From Echiichthys vipera (lineage: Eukaryota > Chordata > Actinopteri > Perciformes > Trachinidae): a stretch of DNA of 64,000 bases. Under the pieces are notes generated by a model. It made no database searches. It had not been told where the DNA came from and saw only the letters and a program-made list of their open reading frames with translations. The translations under genes were made by a program, and so were the position numbers. The DNA is taken from assembly GCA_963691815.1 (NCBI GenBank), contig OY829654.1, positions 28,159,188 to 28,223,187 on the forward strand, in the 5' to 3' direction. Positions 1 through 12,525 of this stretch are shown here, in pieces; positions within the stretch are counted from its first letter, which is position 1, and the number at the start of each line of letters is the position of its first letter.

Positions 1-430
1 AAATGTCCTATTGTGCTATCATCAGTCACCAGAGGGCAGCATCATACCATAGCAAAGTTCTTGGATGAGGACGAAGATGGGTTGATAATGTCTATTACTA
101 TTTAAAACAATGGTACAATAAAGATAAAGTGCAGGATGAATAGATAAATGTTCTGTAGGAAGACGTTTCAGAAATGAGCTTGTCAGAGATAGCACATGTA
201 GTTTTTTAGTCAGTCAGTAAGACAAGCATTTGCATCCTGCCAGCATTGACTCCTCTCACTCTTGCTCACTCATTATTCTTTGCTGTCAGTCACATCATCA
301 GCTGATCACATCTATCCAATAGCACAGCGACACACCAACATTGATAGCCTTAGTCGTCCTGTTGCTGCCTCTGCTGAAATATGATTCTCTGCTGTTGAGC
401 ATGGTACATTCAGCCATAACAGTCATTCAT
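1..430. other. no recognised feature
   Basis: Ordinary AT-leaning fish intergenic DNA. I see no open frame with family motifs, no clear repeat and no RNA gene. Confidence 0.5.
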
Positions 431-705
431 TCATCTTACACCGATTGTACCTATCGGGGTCGTTGGGGGACTGGAGCCGATCCCAGCTGACATCGGGTGT
501 GAGGGGGGGTACACCCTGGACAGGACGCCAGTGTATCGCAGGGCACATAGAGACGAACAGAGACAGACAACCATTCACACCTACGGGCAATTTTAGAGTC
601 ATCAATGAACCTGACACGTGTATGTCTTTGGACTGTGGGAGGAAACCGGAGAACCCGGAGAAAACCCACGCAGACACAGGGAGAACATGCAAACTCCACA
701 CAGAA
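431..705 (+). repeat. teleost dispersed repeat A, uninterrupted copy
   Basis: The stretch reads through phrases such as 'gagccgatcccagctgacat', 'tacaccctggacaggacgc', 'caaccattcacacctacggg' and 'gaacatgcaaactccacaca'. The same order of phrases recurs at 34155-35103, where it is split by another element. The phrases are familiar from many fish genomes, but I cannot assign the superfamily with certainty. Open frames on both strands here are by-products. Its value is as the empty site for the insertion at 34281-34888. Confidence 0.8.
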
Positions 706-1340
706 GGGTCAAAATTGTTCAAATCTGTTCACATCTCTGTTGCTGTCAGCTGCATTTCGGTGAACATCATCACGTCACAGCCCCTCCACCGCCCCCCAGC
801 ATTATGAACTATCGGAGACTAAATAGACTCTGGACACAATTGGATAAACCTACAACCAATCGGAGCAATGAAGTGCGTGAGGTAGAATTAGGACAGACAA
901 ATGTAAACATTCAGTCTAGCTTTATGCTTGTGAGGGTGTGCGATCCCAAAATTACGTAATGATGTATTTTGCATTAAGTGTGAAGGCCCCGCAAGTGATC
1001 TATCATGGTGTCAAACACTCCTTGTATGATATAAAGGGTTCTTATTGGTTTGGCCAGGGTCTGCTCAGCTGGAGATCTGTCTGAATGGAGGGGGACCAGA
1101 TATATCTGCCAGAGCAAAAGAAAAAAGAAGAAGCTCCCACACTTGCCTGGTTTCCAGGTTAGCAGAGTGACTCTATAGATGGAAATGTGATTCCAAGTCT
1201 CGAATAGAATAGAACAGGAATTACAGAAGTAGTCAATGTGGTTTAGAAATGCCTCATCAACTATTGAGGGATTGTCATGAACACTGGCACAGATGTTCCC
1301 CCCAGGATGAATTGTGTAATATTTGGGTATCGCTTCAGAA
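706..1340. other. no recognised feature
   Basis: Unassigned intergenic DNA between repeat A and a SINE. No conserved coding or structural signal was seen. Confidence 0.45.
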
Positions 1341-1680
1341 GAGGAAGAAGAATTCCTTTATTAATCGGGGAAGGTCAATTTTTCCACTCTATTATTATTA
1401 TTCATGTTACACACACACAGGCCCGACATACACACACATGCACAGACAGGACCTATATACATGCAATTAATGGAGAGATGTCAGAGCGAGGGTGCTGCCA
1501 ATAACCAGCGCCCCAAGCAGTTGGGGGTTCGGTGCCTTGCTCAACAGCACTTCGGCAGTGTCCAGGAGATGAACTGGCACCTCTCCAGCCACCAGCCCAC
1601 ACTCCATTCATGGTCCACACAGGGACTCGAACCGGCGACCCTCCGGTTCCCAGTCACCTATGGACTGAGCTACTGCTGCT
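1341..1680 (-). mobile_element. tRNA-derived SINE, copy 1 (near full length)
   Basis: Read on the minus strand, the element starts with a tRNA-like head containing TAGCTCAGTCCATAGG (A-box-like) and GGTTCGAGTCC (a perfect B box). The body runs 'gaccatgaatggagtgtgg...gaggtgccagttcatctcctgg'. It ends in a LINE-type tail with 'cccc...ataaaggaattcttcttc'. The same head, body and tail recur at 23036-23350 and 44699-45046, both on the plus strand. This copy has the best-preserved B box of the three. The partner LINE is unknown. Confidence 0.85.
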
Positions 1681-2243
1681 AACTTTCATCATAACATCCC
1701 GACATGATAAGGATAGCAGAATATGGTTCCTACACATCTCTTCTCGCATGACGGCTTTTCAGCCAATCATGCTTTGTGTACATGCTACTGCTGCTAACTT
1801 TTAAGCAAGCACCTTCATCTAGTCGACTTTGTCCTGTCCAAATACCTGCTAAAAGTTAATTATTTTAATGTTTATTTATTTATTTATTTTAAAAATAATC
1901 TGCCTGAAACATTATGTTATTGTTTTATAATCCGCTCAATGAGTGTTAGCGTTAGTTCAAGCTAACTAGCTACAGCTGACGAAATCTACTTGCTAAAGCT
2001 TCAACAAAATCCAGTATTTTCAGCTAAATAGGAATAGTCTTTGCTTACTTTCGTAGTGAAATCGAAATGTCATTTGTCATGTCCGGCCTAGAATGTGAAT
2101 CGTTGCAGCCATAGCACCAAACACTTAAGTGGTGGGGCTTACCCAACTGTCAGTTGTGAACCCAAATGACTTGCGTTGTTCAAAGTGTACTCCGAGAATC
2201 AATGAGAGGACAGAGACCTTGCGAGATGATATATGAAATCAGA
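1681..2243. other. no gene; short direct repeat
   Basis: An 18-bp unit, gctactgctgctaacttt, occurs at 1669-1686, overlapping the SINE head, and again at 1784-1801. The rest is AT-rich intergenic DNA up to the keratin polyadenylation site. Confidence 0.5.
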
Positions 2244-2249
2244 TTTATT
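2244..2249 (-). terminator. polyadenylation signal AATAAA for the K5-like keratin gene
   Basis: The plus strand reads tttatt, so the minus strand carries AATAAA about 830 bp downstream of the keratin stop codon. It is the only well-placed canonical hexamer seen before unrelated DNA begins. The choice of site is inferred; transcript ends would confirm it. Confidence 0.5.
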
Positions 2250-3075
2250 TCAGACTTTTTTGATGGTACAAATTCTAAAAGAAAATCTGGTTGTCCCAGT
2301 CAGCCTTATCCATGTTTCTTTTTTTTTCATTCAGAATGGAAATGAAAGTAAAGCAGGATCAAAACACCATTGATATACTGTAGGGGAGAGCTCATTTCCT
2401 CTCAGGACAGGAAAGAAAAAGAGAATCTTTTGGGAGAAGTGTTGTATGTGGCTCCTTTTGATGATGTCAAAATGCACCACAAAATGACAGATGTGACAGA
2501 AGAGACATTGCGGAAAATATGAGGCACGTTTGCTTTATAAATTCAAGACCAAACACAACATTTGGACCTCTTTCTGTGCAAATCTAAGAAGTGCTGCTGC
2601 CATTTTCTGTGCAATAATTGTTGCCTTAAAAGGATTTTCTGTCATGACACTACATGTATTCTCTTGTCTGCATGACAGCAGATCCAGCAACCAAAAGACA
2701 GCCAGGCTGACTGATCAAAGGAAGAGAGGACTGACTCATCTCTGATGCACTTTGTTTTTGGTCTAATCATTTCTCTGCCTCTACTTGTACTTTTGATGTA
2801 ATCCCTGACTCTCTGTAGGTATGTGGTGCCAAAGAGTGAGCAGCAGCACAGTAACAAAATGCCAAAGAGAGCCATAGCATTACATAGATCTCATCTGCCA
2901 GCTAAAATTCACCAAACGCAAATGTTTCTGAGGCTGCTGTGTCTCCAGCAAGAGAGCTGATGGGGTTTATGGGAGCTTTTAATGATACTTGGGGAGCGGG
3001 GAGGGACAAGAGGAAGAAGAAGAAGAAGAAAAAGAAGAAGAAGAAGAAGAATGGAGAGAAGGACAACTGCTGTTT
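2250..3075 (-). other. probable 3' UTR of the K5-like keratin gene, with (GAA)n
   Basis: This lies between the stop codon and the candidate AATAAA. It holds a purine-rich GAA/GAAA microsatellite on the plus strand at about 3011-3053, which would be TTC-rich in the transcript. No open frame has family similarity. Confidence 0.45.
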
Positions 3076-6000
3076 TTAATAACGGCTTGTGCTGGTTCTG
3101 GAGAAGGAAGTGCTGCTCATGCCGCTTCCATAGCCACCGCCGCCACTGCTAAAGCCGCCGCCGCCGCCATAGCCGCCGCCGCTGCTACTGAAGCCGCTGC
3201 CGCCGCCACCGTAGCCGCCGCCACCGCCACCATAGCCGCCGCCGCCGCCCATCATTTTGCCGCCGCCGCCACCTGGTAATGATATTAAGACAGATGAGAT
3301 GGCAGGAATTGGAATTTCCTTATATCTTATGCTCAGCCAAACTGTTATATTTTCCTGAATTGGCTTAGAAACGACTTCAATTGTAAAGATATATTTCAAT
3401 ACATACCGTAGCTGCTGCTTGTGCTCTGTATGTGGACGACTGCATTTCCGCCTCCAGAGCTGATTCTACAGAGAGGTAAACAAATATGCATTATTATCTG
3501 CTGATGTTGCTGCCTGCACAGTGTCATGCTCGCTAGGTGTTTCCAGGTTAAACATCTCCTGAACCCAAAGAAGCAAAGGCTTTTACCTGGATTCCTCTCC
3601 CTCCAGTAGTTTCCTGTAGGTGGCGATCTCAATGTCCAGAGCGAGCTTGACGTTCATTAGCTCCTGGTACTCGCGGACCTGGCGGGCCATGTCCTGTTTG
3701 GCTCTCTGCAGGGCTTCCTCCAGGTCCTTAATGCGGGACTTGGCGTCCGTCACAGCCAGCTCACCGCGCTCTTCAGCCTCAGCGATCTGGGCCTCCAGGT
3801 TGGCACGCTGGGAGGTAACAAAGTTAGCAGAAGCTTCAGAAGTGGTAGATGTCATTCAAAATGCCTTCTACATGTTCTGCATATATGTTAAAAAATCGAA
3901 CCATGTTGCCATGTTAACCATGTTATAATATATTGATAATGATGTGTGTGTAACTGTGAGCTTACCTGTGCCTTGACTGCCTCAATCTCATTCTGGAGGC
4001 GGCTGATCATGCGGTTGAGCTCAGCCATCTCACTCTTGGTGTTGCGAATGTCATCGCCAGCCTGGCCGGCACTGCTCTGCATCTCCTGGTACTGAAGGAA
4101 TAAGATTAAAAACAATTCTTATTGCAGATTCCACTTCACATTTATTTGACATTGCAGGATGTGTTTTTCATATAAGTATTGTTGGTGGGATTGATTTCTC
4201 TCTCTAACTACCTTGGCCTGATACCATGATTCAGCATCAGCACGGCTTTTGTTGGCGATCTCTTCATACTGAGCCTTGACTTCAGCCACAATGGCATCCA
4301 TGTCCAGGTTGCGCGTGTTGTCGTATTCCAAAATGACAGAGGTGTCCTTGACCTGTCCCTGGAGCTCACTTAGTTCCTGAACAAGAGAAATGTCATTTTT
4401 AATGGAAGCTTTATTGAGAACTGTTTCCTCAAAAATTGGAGAAAGTAAGACATAATTGGACTGAGGTGTGGTTAATTCTTATTACCGCCTCATAGATGGC
4501 TCTGAGGAAGTTAATCTCATCCTGAAGGGCGTCGACCTTGGCCTCCAGCTCAACCTTGTTCATGTAGGCGCTATCTACATCCTGTAAGTAGAGCAGAAAG
4601 AAATGGTCTGCATTGGTGATGGGTCAGATGGAAAGAAAGAATTAATTCCATTGTTGTTAATGACATGGTGGAGCGTTATAACTTTAGATCAAGGCTCACC
4701 TTCTTAAGTAGCACAAACTCATTCTCCACGCCAGCACGCTTGTTGATTTCTTCTTCATATCTGACACAGACATTGGAAAAATTAGCCGATGGACAATGAT
4801 TATAGACGTCAATTGATGTAGGTCAGCTGTTGCGTTCAAAGCTGTGCTGGTGGTATTAGCTCACTTGTTCTTGAAGTCTTCCACCATTCCCTGCATGTTC
4901 CTCAGCTCTCCCTCCAGCTTCGACTTCTCATTGCCGAGCCCATCCAACTGTCTGCGCAGGTTGGCGATGTAGGCCTCGAACATGGCGTCGATGTTGGAGC
5001 GGGTGGTGGTCTGCTCCTGCAGCAGGCTCCACTTGGTCTCCAGCATTTTGTTCTGCTGCTCCAGGAAGCGGACCTAGAAGGTAAAATCATTTCATGTTTA
5101 GATCCACTCTCACATGGGGAAAAAGTATTACTTTGAATATCACAGCAAAAGCATTTACACCGAATAATAGGACTATATTAACACTGGAAATAATCTACAT
5201 CTGTTTGTGTGCTCGTCAAACTCTGTTTTCCTTTTATCACTTTTAGCAAATTGCAAACAAAAGAGGCAAATAAGTAGACTATATTTACTGTCTCTCTTCT
5301 TTGTGATTAGGCATGCTAACTCTGACAAATATGTTTGTCTTCCTTGTTTCAAGTTCCTCAGGTGATACATCGAGCCACACCTGTGTGTAACTTTCCCACA
5401 CGAAAAGCTCTTGTATGCACCACTATGGCAGATGCAGTATTAAAATACCCCACGGGGCAAGGTGTTCTAGACATAATCCACAGCATAGTTGAACTGTACT
5501 CGTTCTAACCAGATGATTATTTTAAATACATCCTGAGAAACATGTTTCTGAGCCTCTGCCTGGGAGACTGAAGATGCACGGGAGACACAGAGTACAGTGC
5601 TCCTCCATCTGATTTTCAACCCTAGAGAAGGTGGAGCCCATCTCTCCTTTTTGGGTGTGTGCATGTGTCTGTAAGCTTTCTTTTTTTAAAAGGCCAGGTG
5701 AGGTGTACCATGCCACACCTTAGCCTAGCTCCTCCCCTTAAACCTCTAACATTACCGCACCCTCGCCTCCAGGATGCATACTTTCACTGAGTGAACTTGC
5801 CTGCCACGGCCCTCAGCAATTAACGAGGCATGCCTGAAGCTACTTACTGCCACCTTGACTGAGTGCTGATGCTGTAAAGACATAGCATTTTCTATTCCTT
5901 AGAATTTTTAAATTTCTCATAAGGAGAAACTATTTGTAGTATGAATATTTAATTGCACGGTTTTTCATTTTGAATCATTTCATAGTCAGAAGTGTAGTTT

Positions 6001-7270
6001 GAATGAACAGGAGAGGATCGCCCGTGTGGAGACACATGAGGTGTGGTATGTACACCCTGCAGAAAAAAGCTAAGCGAGCATTTTCAAGGGTGTGGTTACC
6101 ATGTTTTTCCTTTCTGTTTGAGAGGAAAAAGGTCTCTCGACTGCTTTACGAGGTGTTAGAGGACTGAATTCAATGACTGTATCATCCCTCATCATTTGAA
6201 ACTCATTTGAAGTTAATGCACAGACTTTTCTATTAGGCAATGCATTGAAAATATTTAAGTGGTCCACTTTCTGCAGCGCCACTGGAATCTTTTGAGTCCT
6301 TGCTGCCATGGGAATAGTTGATAACCTGATCCATTCTTTTCCTCATACTGAGAGCCAGCGGTCACTGGATACGATCACTCTCGTGTTTCCTACCTCTCAC
6401 TCTACAGAGACAGCTGGAAACGGGCCAATTATGGTTAAAGAGAGGTTAAAGGCTGTCTACTGCTGTCAGTTTCAGTGCAAATGTTAGCTGATGCACAGCA
6501 TTGCTCTGAGGAAACAGTTTAAGAAGACAGGTGCCTACACAGCAGTTTTAGGCGACTGAATTCATCATAGTCCTACTAATACATTGTGCATGGTAGAGTA
6601 CTAGCTCGGTGTGCAGGTTTGGATCAGTTTCTGTGTAATATTTAATGAGCCCAGGTGGACACCTAAGAGACAGTCTGTTGCAGCTATACACGTTTGCACA
6701 AACCAATGAACTCTACTGCGATCAATGCATCCCCCATCCATTTCTAATATTTCATGTTCCCCTTTTCATTCATATCAACTTCTATCGTTTAACCAAATTA
6801 GAATCAACATATCAAAAAGCCTATGCATTTAAGTAGAGTATATGAAGTTTCATGGTCAATTTAAAATCAGGTATAAGATTATCAACATTCTTTTGAAATG
6901 GTATGGGACAAACTAAACATAGAAAAAGGCTACTCACCTTGTCAATGAAGCTGGCGAAGCGGTTATTTAGGGTCTTGATCTGCTCTTTCTCTTGGGTTCG
7001 GACAGTTTGGATGTTGGGGTCAATCGAAATTTGAATTGGGGCCAGCAGGTTCAGGTTGGACGTGACGGCTGTGATGGTTCCCATACCACCAGCAGCACCC
7101 ATACCAGCAGAACCACCCATACCACCGAAAGGAATACCAAATGCACTGCCACCAGAATACCCACCACCACCACCACCACCACCAGACATAGCACCATAAC
7201 TCCCGCCTGCCCTACCAATGGACATTCGGGATGGTGTCGCCAACGAAACAGATCTTGAGGAATAAGCTCT

Positions 7271-7303
<33 letters not shown>

Positions 7304-7405
7304 ACCACCCCCGAAACTACTGTAACCACCACTCATGCTGTATCCACTGCCTCCTCCTCCACCGCTTTTCATGCTCATTGACACGCTTCTTGAAGACGAC
7401 CTCAT
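3076..7405 (-). CDS. type II keratin, K5-like (epidermal type), 9 coding exons, 533 aa
   Basis: Type II (basic) intermediate-filament protein that pairs with a type I keratin in epithelial cells. Coding exons, minus strand: 7405-6938, 5073-4865, 4760-4700, 4581-4486, 4376-4212, 4091-3966, 3807-3587, 3465-3407 and 3272-3076. All introns are GT/AG. Exons 2-7 are 209, 61, 96, 165, 126 and 221 bp, the classical type II keratin pattern. The Gly/Ser-rich head is about residues 1-136 and includes a 14-Gly run. The rod runs from about 137 (TQEKEQIKTLNNRFASFIDK) to about 448 (TYRKLLEGEES). The 85-residue tail has repeated YGGGGGG loops and ends SFSRTSTSRY. The ATG at 7405 is the first in-frame ATG and has A at -3; the open frame upstream lacks an ATG. 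Intron 1 (5074-6937) shows no other feature. K5-like is my assignment; fish annotation might call it K8-like. Confidence 0.93.
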
Positions 7406-7537
7406 GGTTGGTTTTGTTTCCTCTGAGAGGAAAGGATTCACAGAGAAAAGGGGAAGCAGAGAGAGGTTTGGCAGAGCAGTGGAGTCCACTAAGAGGAGAG
7501 TCAAGTCCCTCTAAGTATCTTTCTCCGGTTTGAGTTG

Positions 7538-7547
7538 AATTTTTATC
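7538..7547 (-). promoter_or_regulatory. TATA-like box of the K5-like keratin gene
   Basis: The minus strand reads GATAAAAATT about 135 bp upstream of the ATG. This would place the transcription start near 7515 and give a 5' UTR of about 110 nt. CACCC/GGGTGG-rich DNA lies just upstream (about 7575-7620), as is common at epithelial keratin promoters. It is inferred from position and sequence only. Confidence 0.4.
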
Positions 7548-10500
7548 TGCCTCCAACTGTGGAGGAGGTCCCAGTGTGCTCCACCCCTTCTGCACCCTCC
7601 CCTCCACCCTCCTCCAATTACCTGGATCCTGGAAGGTGCACTTGCAGGCAGGTAGATTGGCTTGGAGCAGCTCAGCCTGTCAGACAGGTAACAGTGCCAC
7701 CCCTGTAAAGGCATCAGGGCTTGACACACCCAGGCCACGCAGCGGTATGGCATCAGAAGTGTGTGTGTGTGTGTGTGTGTGTGTGGTGGGGGGGCATCTT
7801 GACGAAGACATTCTTACTTAGATTGGGGCTTCCTGACAGGTGTAGGTGGTTGGAGGAGTGTGGGGTGAGGATCCATACACTGCACTCACTGATCCAGCAT
7901 TTTTGGCTTTCTTATCACCTTGCAAGATAAATGAAAGGAATATTTAGAGCTTGAACTAAATTTGAATTGATCAAATCTCGCTAGATTTGTTGTTGTTTTT
8001 GACCCTGTGTATGTTTGTTAGAAGGTATGTATTCTGTGCATTGATTCCAGAAGACATGAACATTTTTCCTATGCATATAAACAAATGCTCACTGAAATGT
8101 TGGTTAAAAACATCAACAAACAAAACCAAAACATATTGTATTGGGGGAACCAGAAATCTCTGGGACAAATACATTAAACCCTGGGAACATCTAACCACTA
8201 CGTTGTGCTTGGCTAAATGCCACCAGGGATGAGTAACAAAATATCTTTACTTACCCTTTAACCATACGGTGAGAGGGTAGAGGCGCTTGATGATGACAAT
8301 CTTTCAATACCCCAAAATTGGCAGGGTACGTGCCCTCTGCACAGAACTCGGTATAGATTCACATAGATGGAGCTCATACAGCTCATTTCAAGGAAAACAC
8401 AAAAGTTTCTTCAGGTGGGTGAAGGAGAAAAATGACTTGATCTAAGAATAAATAGGTATAAGACCTACACTTAATCTTTAATTCCAGAGTGATTTGTTCA
8501 AATCCATCATCCTGTTATGAATGCGTCTAGGCCTGCAGTTCTTAGGTGCTTGAGGGCACTGCACATAGTGTCTTCAATGATCATGCCACTCATACCATGT
8601 CTTTTGATATATTGTTAGGATCACTAAGCTCATTTAGCGTCACTGCTTTGTTAAACCTACACATTATGAACAATTATTGCATTTTTGTAAATGTTTTCAA
8701 CTTCGATCTCCGTTGCATTGAAGCCGGCTCGCAGCTAATGGCACATCAGGAGTTAAAAAGATGGCTCATTCTGAGAGAATGAGAACTGTTAATACCTGTT
8801 GAAACTCATCTCAACAACTCTGAGGTGTTGGCTTCCCGGGCCTCTGTGCTGTTGTAGCATCTACATGAGCTGTAGGGCACAAATGATTCACACCCCAAAA
8901 TAAAATGTCAGTGCTTCACTCTCACTTCTGACATTCTTTCATCTTAAGAACTAAATGAATATAGAACATACTGTATGTTCATGCAGCTTTGCAACTAGCT
9001 AACATCATTTGCAGGTGCATCTGTGGTTGTTTTCATTACAATATGAATCAACTAAACCCCAATTTACATATGGAAGATTGAAGCCTAACAGTCATTGAGA
9101 CCTAGTTGATCATTGAGTCCAACTTGGTGAACACCGGACAGGTCTAAGGCCACAGCTCACTGGCCATCACGTTCCACCATCACAGAGGGCAAGGCGGTCG
9201 TGACAGGCTCCATGTGCCAGTTGGGGATGAGCACAGGGTGTTTTCAGACCTGGAAGGCCTGGTTTGTTTCAGTTAATTGGGAAGGGTTGTGGCTGTGGAT
9301 GCATTTACATATACATGTAAAAGAATATAAAGAACCTAACCAAACGGGAGGCACCAATGTGTATATGGCTTGGCCTACATAAGCAACCTATTATTGGCTC
9401 GATTCGTGACAATGCCCATGCCCAGCGGCGTTATCAGCCCTACACCTAAAGGTCTATGCATTTTCAGATGTGTTAGTGCGGACAGAGATTGGCGTTGAAG
9501 GGCTTCGTTAACGTTTTGTGAGGATGGAGTTTTTTTTTTTTTTCTAAAAACGCATGTTTATACTGTCCTGTAAGACTTCTACACTGCAACACTAAAGATT
9601 TATGCACAGCATTAAAGTATACATAGGATTTGCTGTATAGAAATGCTATAAAGCAGCTGTATGAGGAACAGATCCCTTCTGGAAAACTAATAATTGATAT
9701 GTCCAAATGACAGGTTTACAATAGATCCTTAAACTTGACATTCAGCACAATAAATGTCATTACTTTGGCCGAAAGGCATTACATTGTGAAATTAAATATT
9801 TTGACCTTTCCTTAAAGGCAGTGGCACTCACAAATCTGGTGCAGGATTGTGTTTGATCACACATATGACAGGTGATATTTCACTTTCTAGTCGGCGCATG
9901 TAGTGGAATGTTCACGAGCTCATTTTCTCTGTGAGAACCAACCTTGAGATGGGAGTTTACTCGACTGAAACTTGGCAAGAGCAACGTCTTAGAAAAGGCA
10001 GATTAATTAAATGAGGATAAATGAATGCTGCTGTGCAATATACTTGCTATATTTTAGTTACAATTAGGACGTTTTTTTGTATAATATAATGTTTTATTTG
10101 ATACTTTGCTGTACCTGGCATCAGAGCTGACAGCGAGCAACAGTATTGTGCTGCGATTTTAAATGATTTCGCTATTAGTCGTTTGGACGTCTATTTAATT
10201 ATACACTGTTTGCCACACCTTAGGGGTCAGGTGAGTCACTGGAGAACACTATGTCATCTCTTAAAAACAAGTAATGACTAGAATTTACGGTGTTTTACAC
10301 TCATACTCTACTGGAAAAGTTGCCCTTGTATTGTTGTATTTGTTGCTAAGAAGAGAGGTCCTACTGGAGTGGCATGAATGTTGCATTTGATCTTGTAGAT
10401 TTCCAGTTAAAATATTTATTTTTCGATGTCTAAATCACCTTAAGTTAAATAGAGCCAGCAATGTAGTTGTTATTCAATAGTGACTTTGTATAACTTCAAG

Positions 10501-11740
10501 TCTACTGATGCAGTGTGCAGCGGCTTTTGTGATGAGCACTGATGATGTAATCACCTGGGTGTGATCAGGTTTAATTCACAGCTGACAGATCAGCTGACTG
10601 AATGGCTGATTAAAGGGAGGATCCATTATTTTATCTTTTGTATATTTCCTTCCCAGTAGTGTTTCATTTATCCGTAGCCATTGGTCAGTAAAGTGCAGTA
10701 CACAGTAACTTAGATGGCAGTTGGATTGCCCCCGGTTTGCAGAAGCAGCACAGAAGCTAAGCAGTGTGCTGCTGTGTGAACACCATGACAGTTCAGATCT
10801 GGAAGTCACATAAGTTAACATAAGGTTTGGTCCCCCAAAGCTGCACAATCGCGCATTAAACAAGCCAAACGAGGCAGCGGTAAACAAGCAAATCCTGTGT
10901 TCTAGGAGGTAAAATGACTTTTCTTTTGTCAAAAGAGTCAAGGTTGCTTTGAACTGAGTGATACATGCTGCTGATGAGGGGGGTAGAAGCAAAATGCATT
11001 CTAGCCACAAGAAAATAAGGAATACCTAAAATAATCAATATCGGTTTAAATGTATGCTATATTAAGAATATTTTCACAGCTTTACCTGGCCATCAGACAG
11101 ACATGGACCTGCTGTGTACTCCATGTGGGAATGGCAAGTCCGCACAATGTCATTACTAAATAAAAAATGGCTCCAAATGAGCTTTGAATTTCAATTATGG
11201 AAATAAAGTAGGGTGAGAAGGGGGGAATCAAATCAATTATTTATAATCTTAGTGTGGTACATTCCCAAAAAAATCACTTGATACATAAATCATACACTTG
11301 ATACCATGTAGCATGTCTAAGAAGGAATTAAGACGCCGTAGTCTAACAATGGCAACACCGTTTTTCGATTTGGAATATTGTAACACCCCTACGACTTGTC
11401 ATTCGGATTCCTTGTAAGTGTAAACTGAGCCTAATGGACTTATATGGTGATGCGTTCCTTGCTACTCGGGTACAGTTTGCATCAGGTGTAAAAACAGCTG
11501 TCCAAAAACACAGAAGTGGATCGCTGTTTAACGCATGCAGCAGTTGGCGAGTAGAGTTGCAAACTAATTTCTTAACATCTCCTCCGAAGTCTTCATATGT
11601 ACGCAGCACGCGCCGATCATATCCTTTGAACTGCATGGCTATGGTAGAGGTAGAGGTAAAGTAGAAAGACAGGCGAGAGGGTCGTTGTTGCCAAAATATA
11701 AAAAACAGTAGGCATAATGCGAAGGTCATCTTGCCAATTG
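7548..11740. other. intergenic, no recognised gene
   Basis: Upstream flank of the K5-like gene. The only clear structure is a (GT)n run followed by a G run at 7759-7794, and a T run near 9530-9543. Keratin enhancers may lie here but I cannot name a site. A 128-residue minus-strand open frame at 11343-11729 has no motif I recognise. Confidence 0.4.
7759..7794 (+). repeat. (GT)n microsatellite followed by G run
   Basis: About 13 GT units followed by a G-rich stretch, about 350 bp upstream of the keratin start codon. Confidence 0.9.
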
Positions 11741-12525
11741 ATCATACCTAATATGAAAGTCCCGAAACCACTAGTGTTAACTTGGTACTTTTAAGGGTAC
11801 CAACCAAATTACGTCACAACTGCCTCAACGAGAGACACCACGCTGCGCAAGACACTGTGCCCCTGCAGCTTATTCAAGTCACAGTGAGTCAGGACGATGG
11901 TGAGCTGAAAGCAGAGTGTGGGTACACTACGCAGACTATGCCCTGGTGACAGACCGAGGTAAGAAAGGGGTTATATTTTGTGAGGTGTGTACAATCTTCT
12001 ACACTATAACTCAACTGTTATCCATCATGGATGATCCTCTCCACCCTCTCCAACTCACACTGGTCACACAGCGAAGCACCTTCTCCAGAAGGCTGCTTCA
12101 GCTTCGCCGTCGTAGCAACAGATACAGGAAATCTTTGCATCACTGCATATAATAACTCTCTCACCTCTGACAGAGAACTCTGCACTCTCTACTGTTTTGT
12201 TGTATATATTATTATTGTTTATTGTTTATAGCACACTGTGCACTGCATATATACACTATGTATATATTGGATTCTATGTATGTTATGTACAAAGTGTTTT
12301 ATTTGCTGACCCACGACTGCTGTAACAAAATCATTTCCCAGTCTGGGATCATTAAAGTTATTCTATTCTAAACCAATGTCCATGTAAATAAGATGAATGC
12401 ATTTGGTCTTCTTTTTACAACTTTATTTCCTTTTGTGTTACTACAGAGAGGATAAAGTACCGAAAACAAGGGAATTCCAGGTACCAGCATTGGTTCAAAT
12501 GTTAATAGTACCCAACCCTGCTAAG
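11741..12525. mobile_element. possible hAT-like DNA element remnant, interrupted by a LINE end
   Basis: The left part has 'ttggtacttttaagggtacc' and the right part ends 'agtacccaaccctg', which reads CAGGGTTGGGTACT on the other strand. Such ends resemble hAT-type terminal repeats with GGTACC-rich subterminal DNA. The left terminus is not preserved and no target-site duplication is visible, so this is weak. Confidence 0.3.
12026..12370 (+). mobile_element. non-LTR retrotransposon 3' end
   Basis: The start encodes a degraded stretch resembling the C-terminal end of fish LINE proteins (STFSRRLLQLRRRSNRYRKS). This is followed by a stop, an AT-rich 3' UTR and a LINE-like tail with cccagtctgggatcattaaag. 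It is a 5'-truncated insertion within the hAT-like DNA. The clade (Rex1/CR1/L2 group) is not resolved. Confidence 0.55.

Noticed and set aside
2989..3279. Plus-strand alanine-rich open frame
   Set aside because: It is the antisense reading of the glycine-rich keratin tail (GCC repeats) and has no independent support.
7406..7504. N-terminal extension of the K5-like keratin by 33 residues
   Set aside because: The frame is open but its first codon would be TTG. The first ATG is at 7405, with a good context and a keratin-like MRSSSRS start.
7231..7533. Plus-strand Arg/His-rich open frame over the keratin head
   Set aside because: It is a shadow of the GGC/GGT glycine codons of exon 1 on the other strand.
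11343..11729. 128-residue minus-strand open frame
   Set aside because: No domain, splice context or family resemblance. It lies next to transposon debris.
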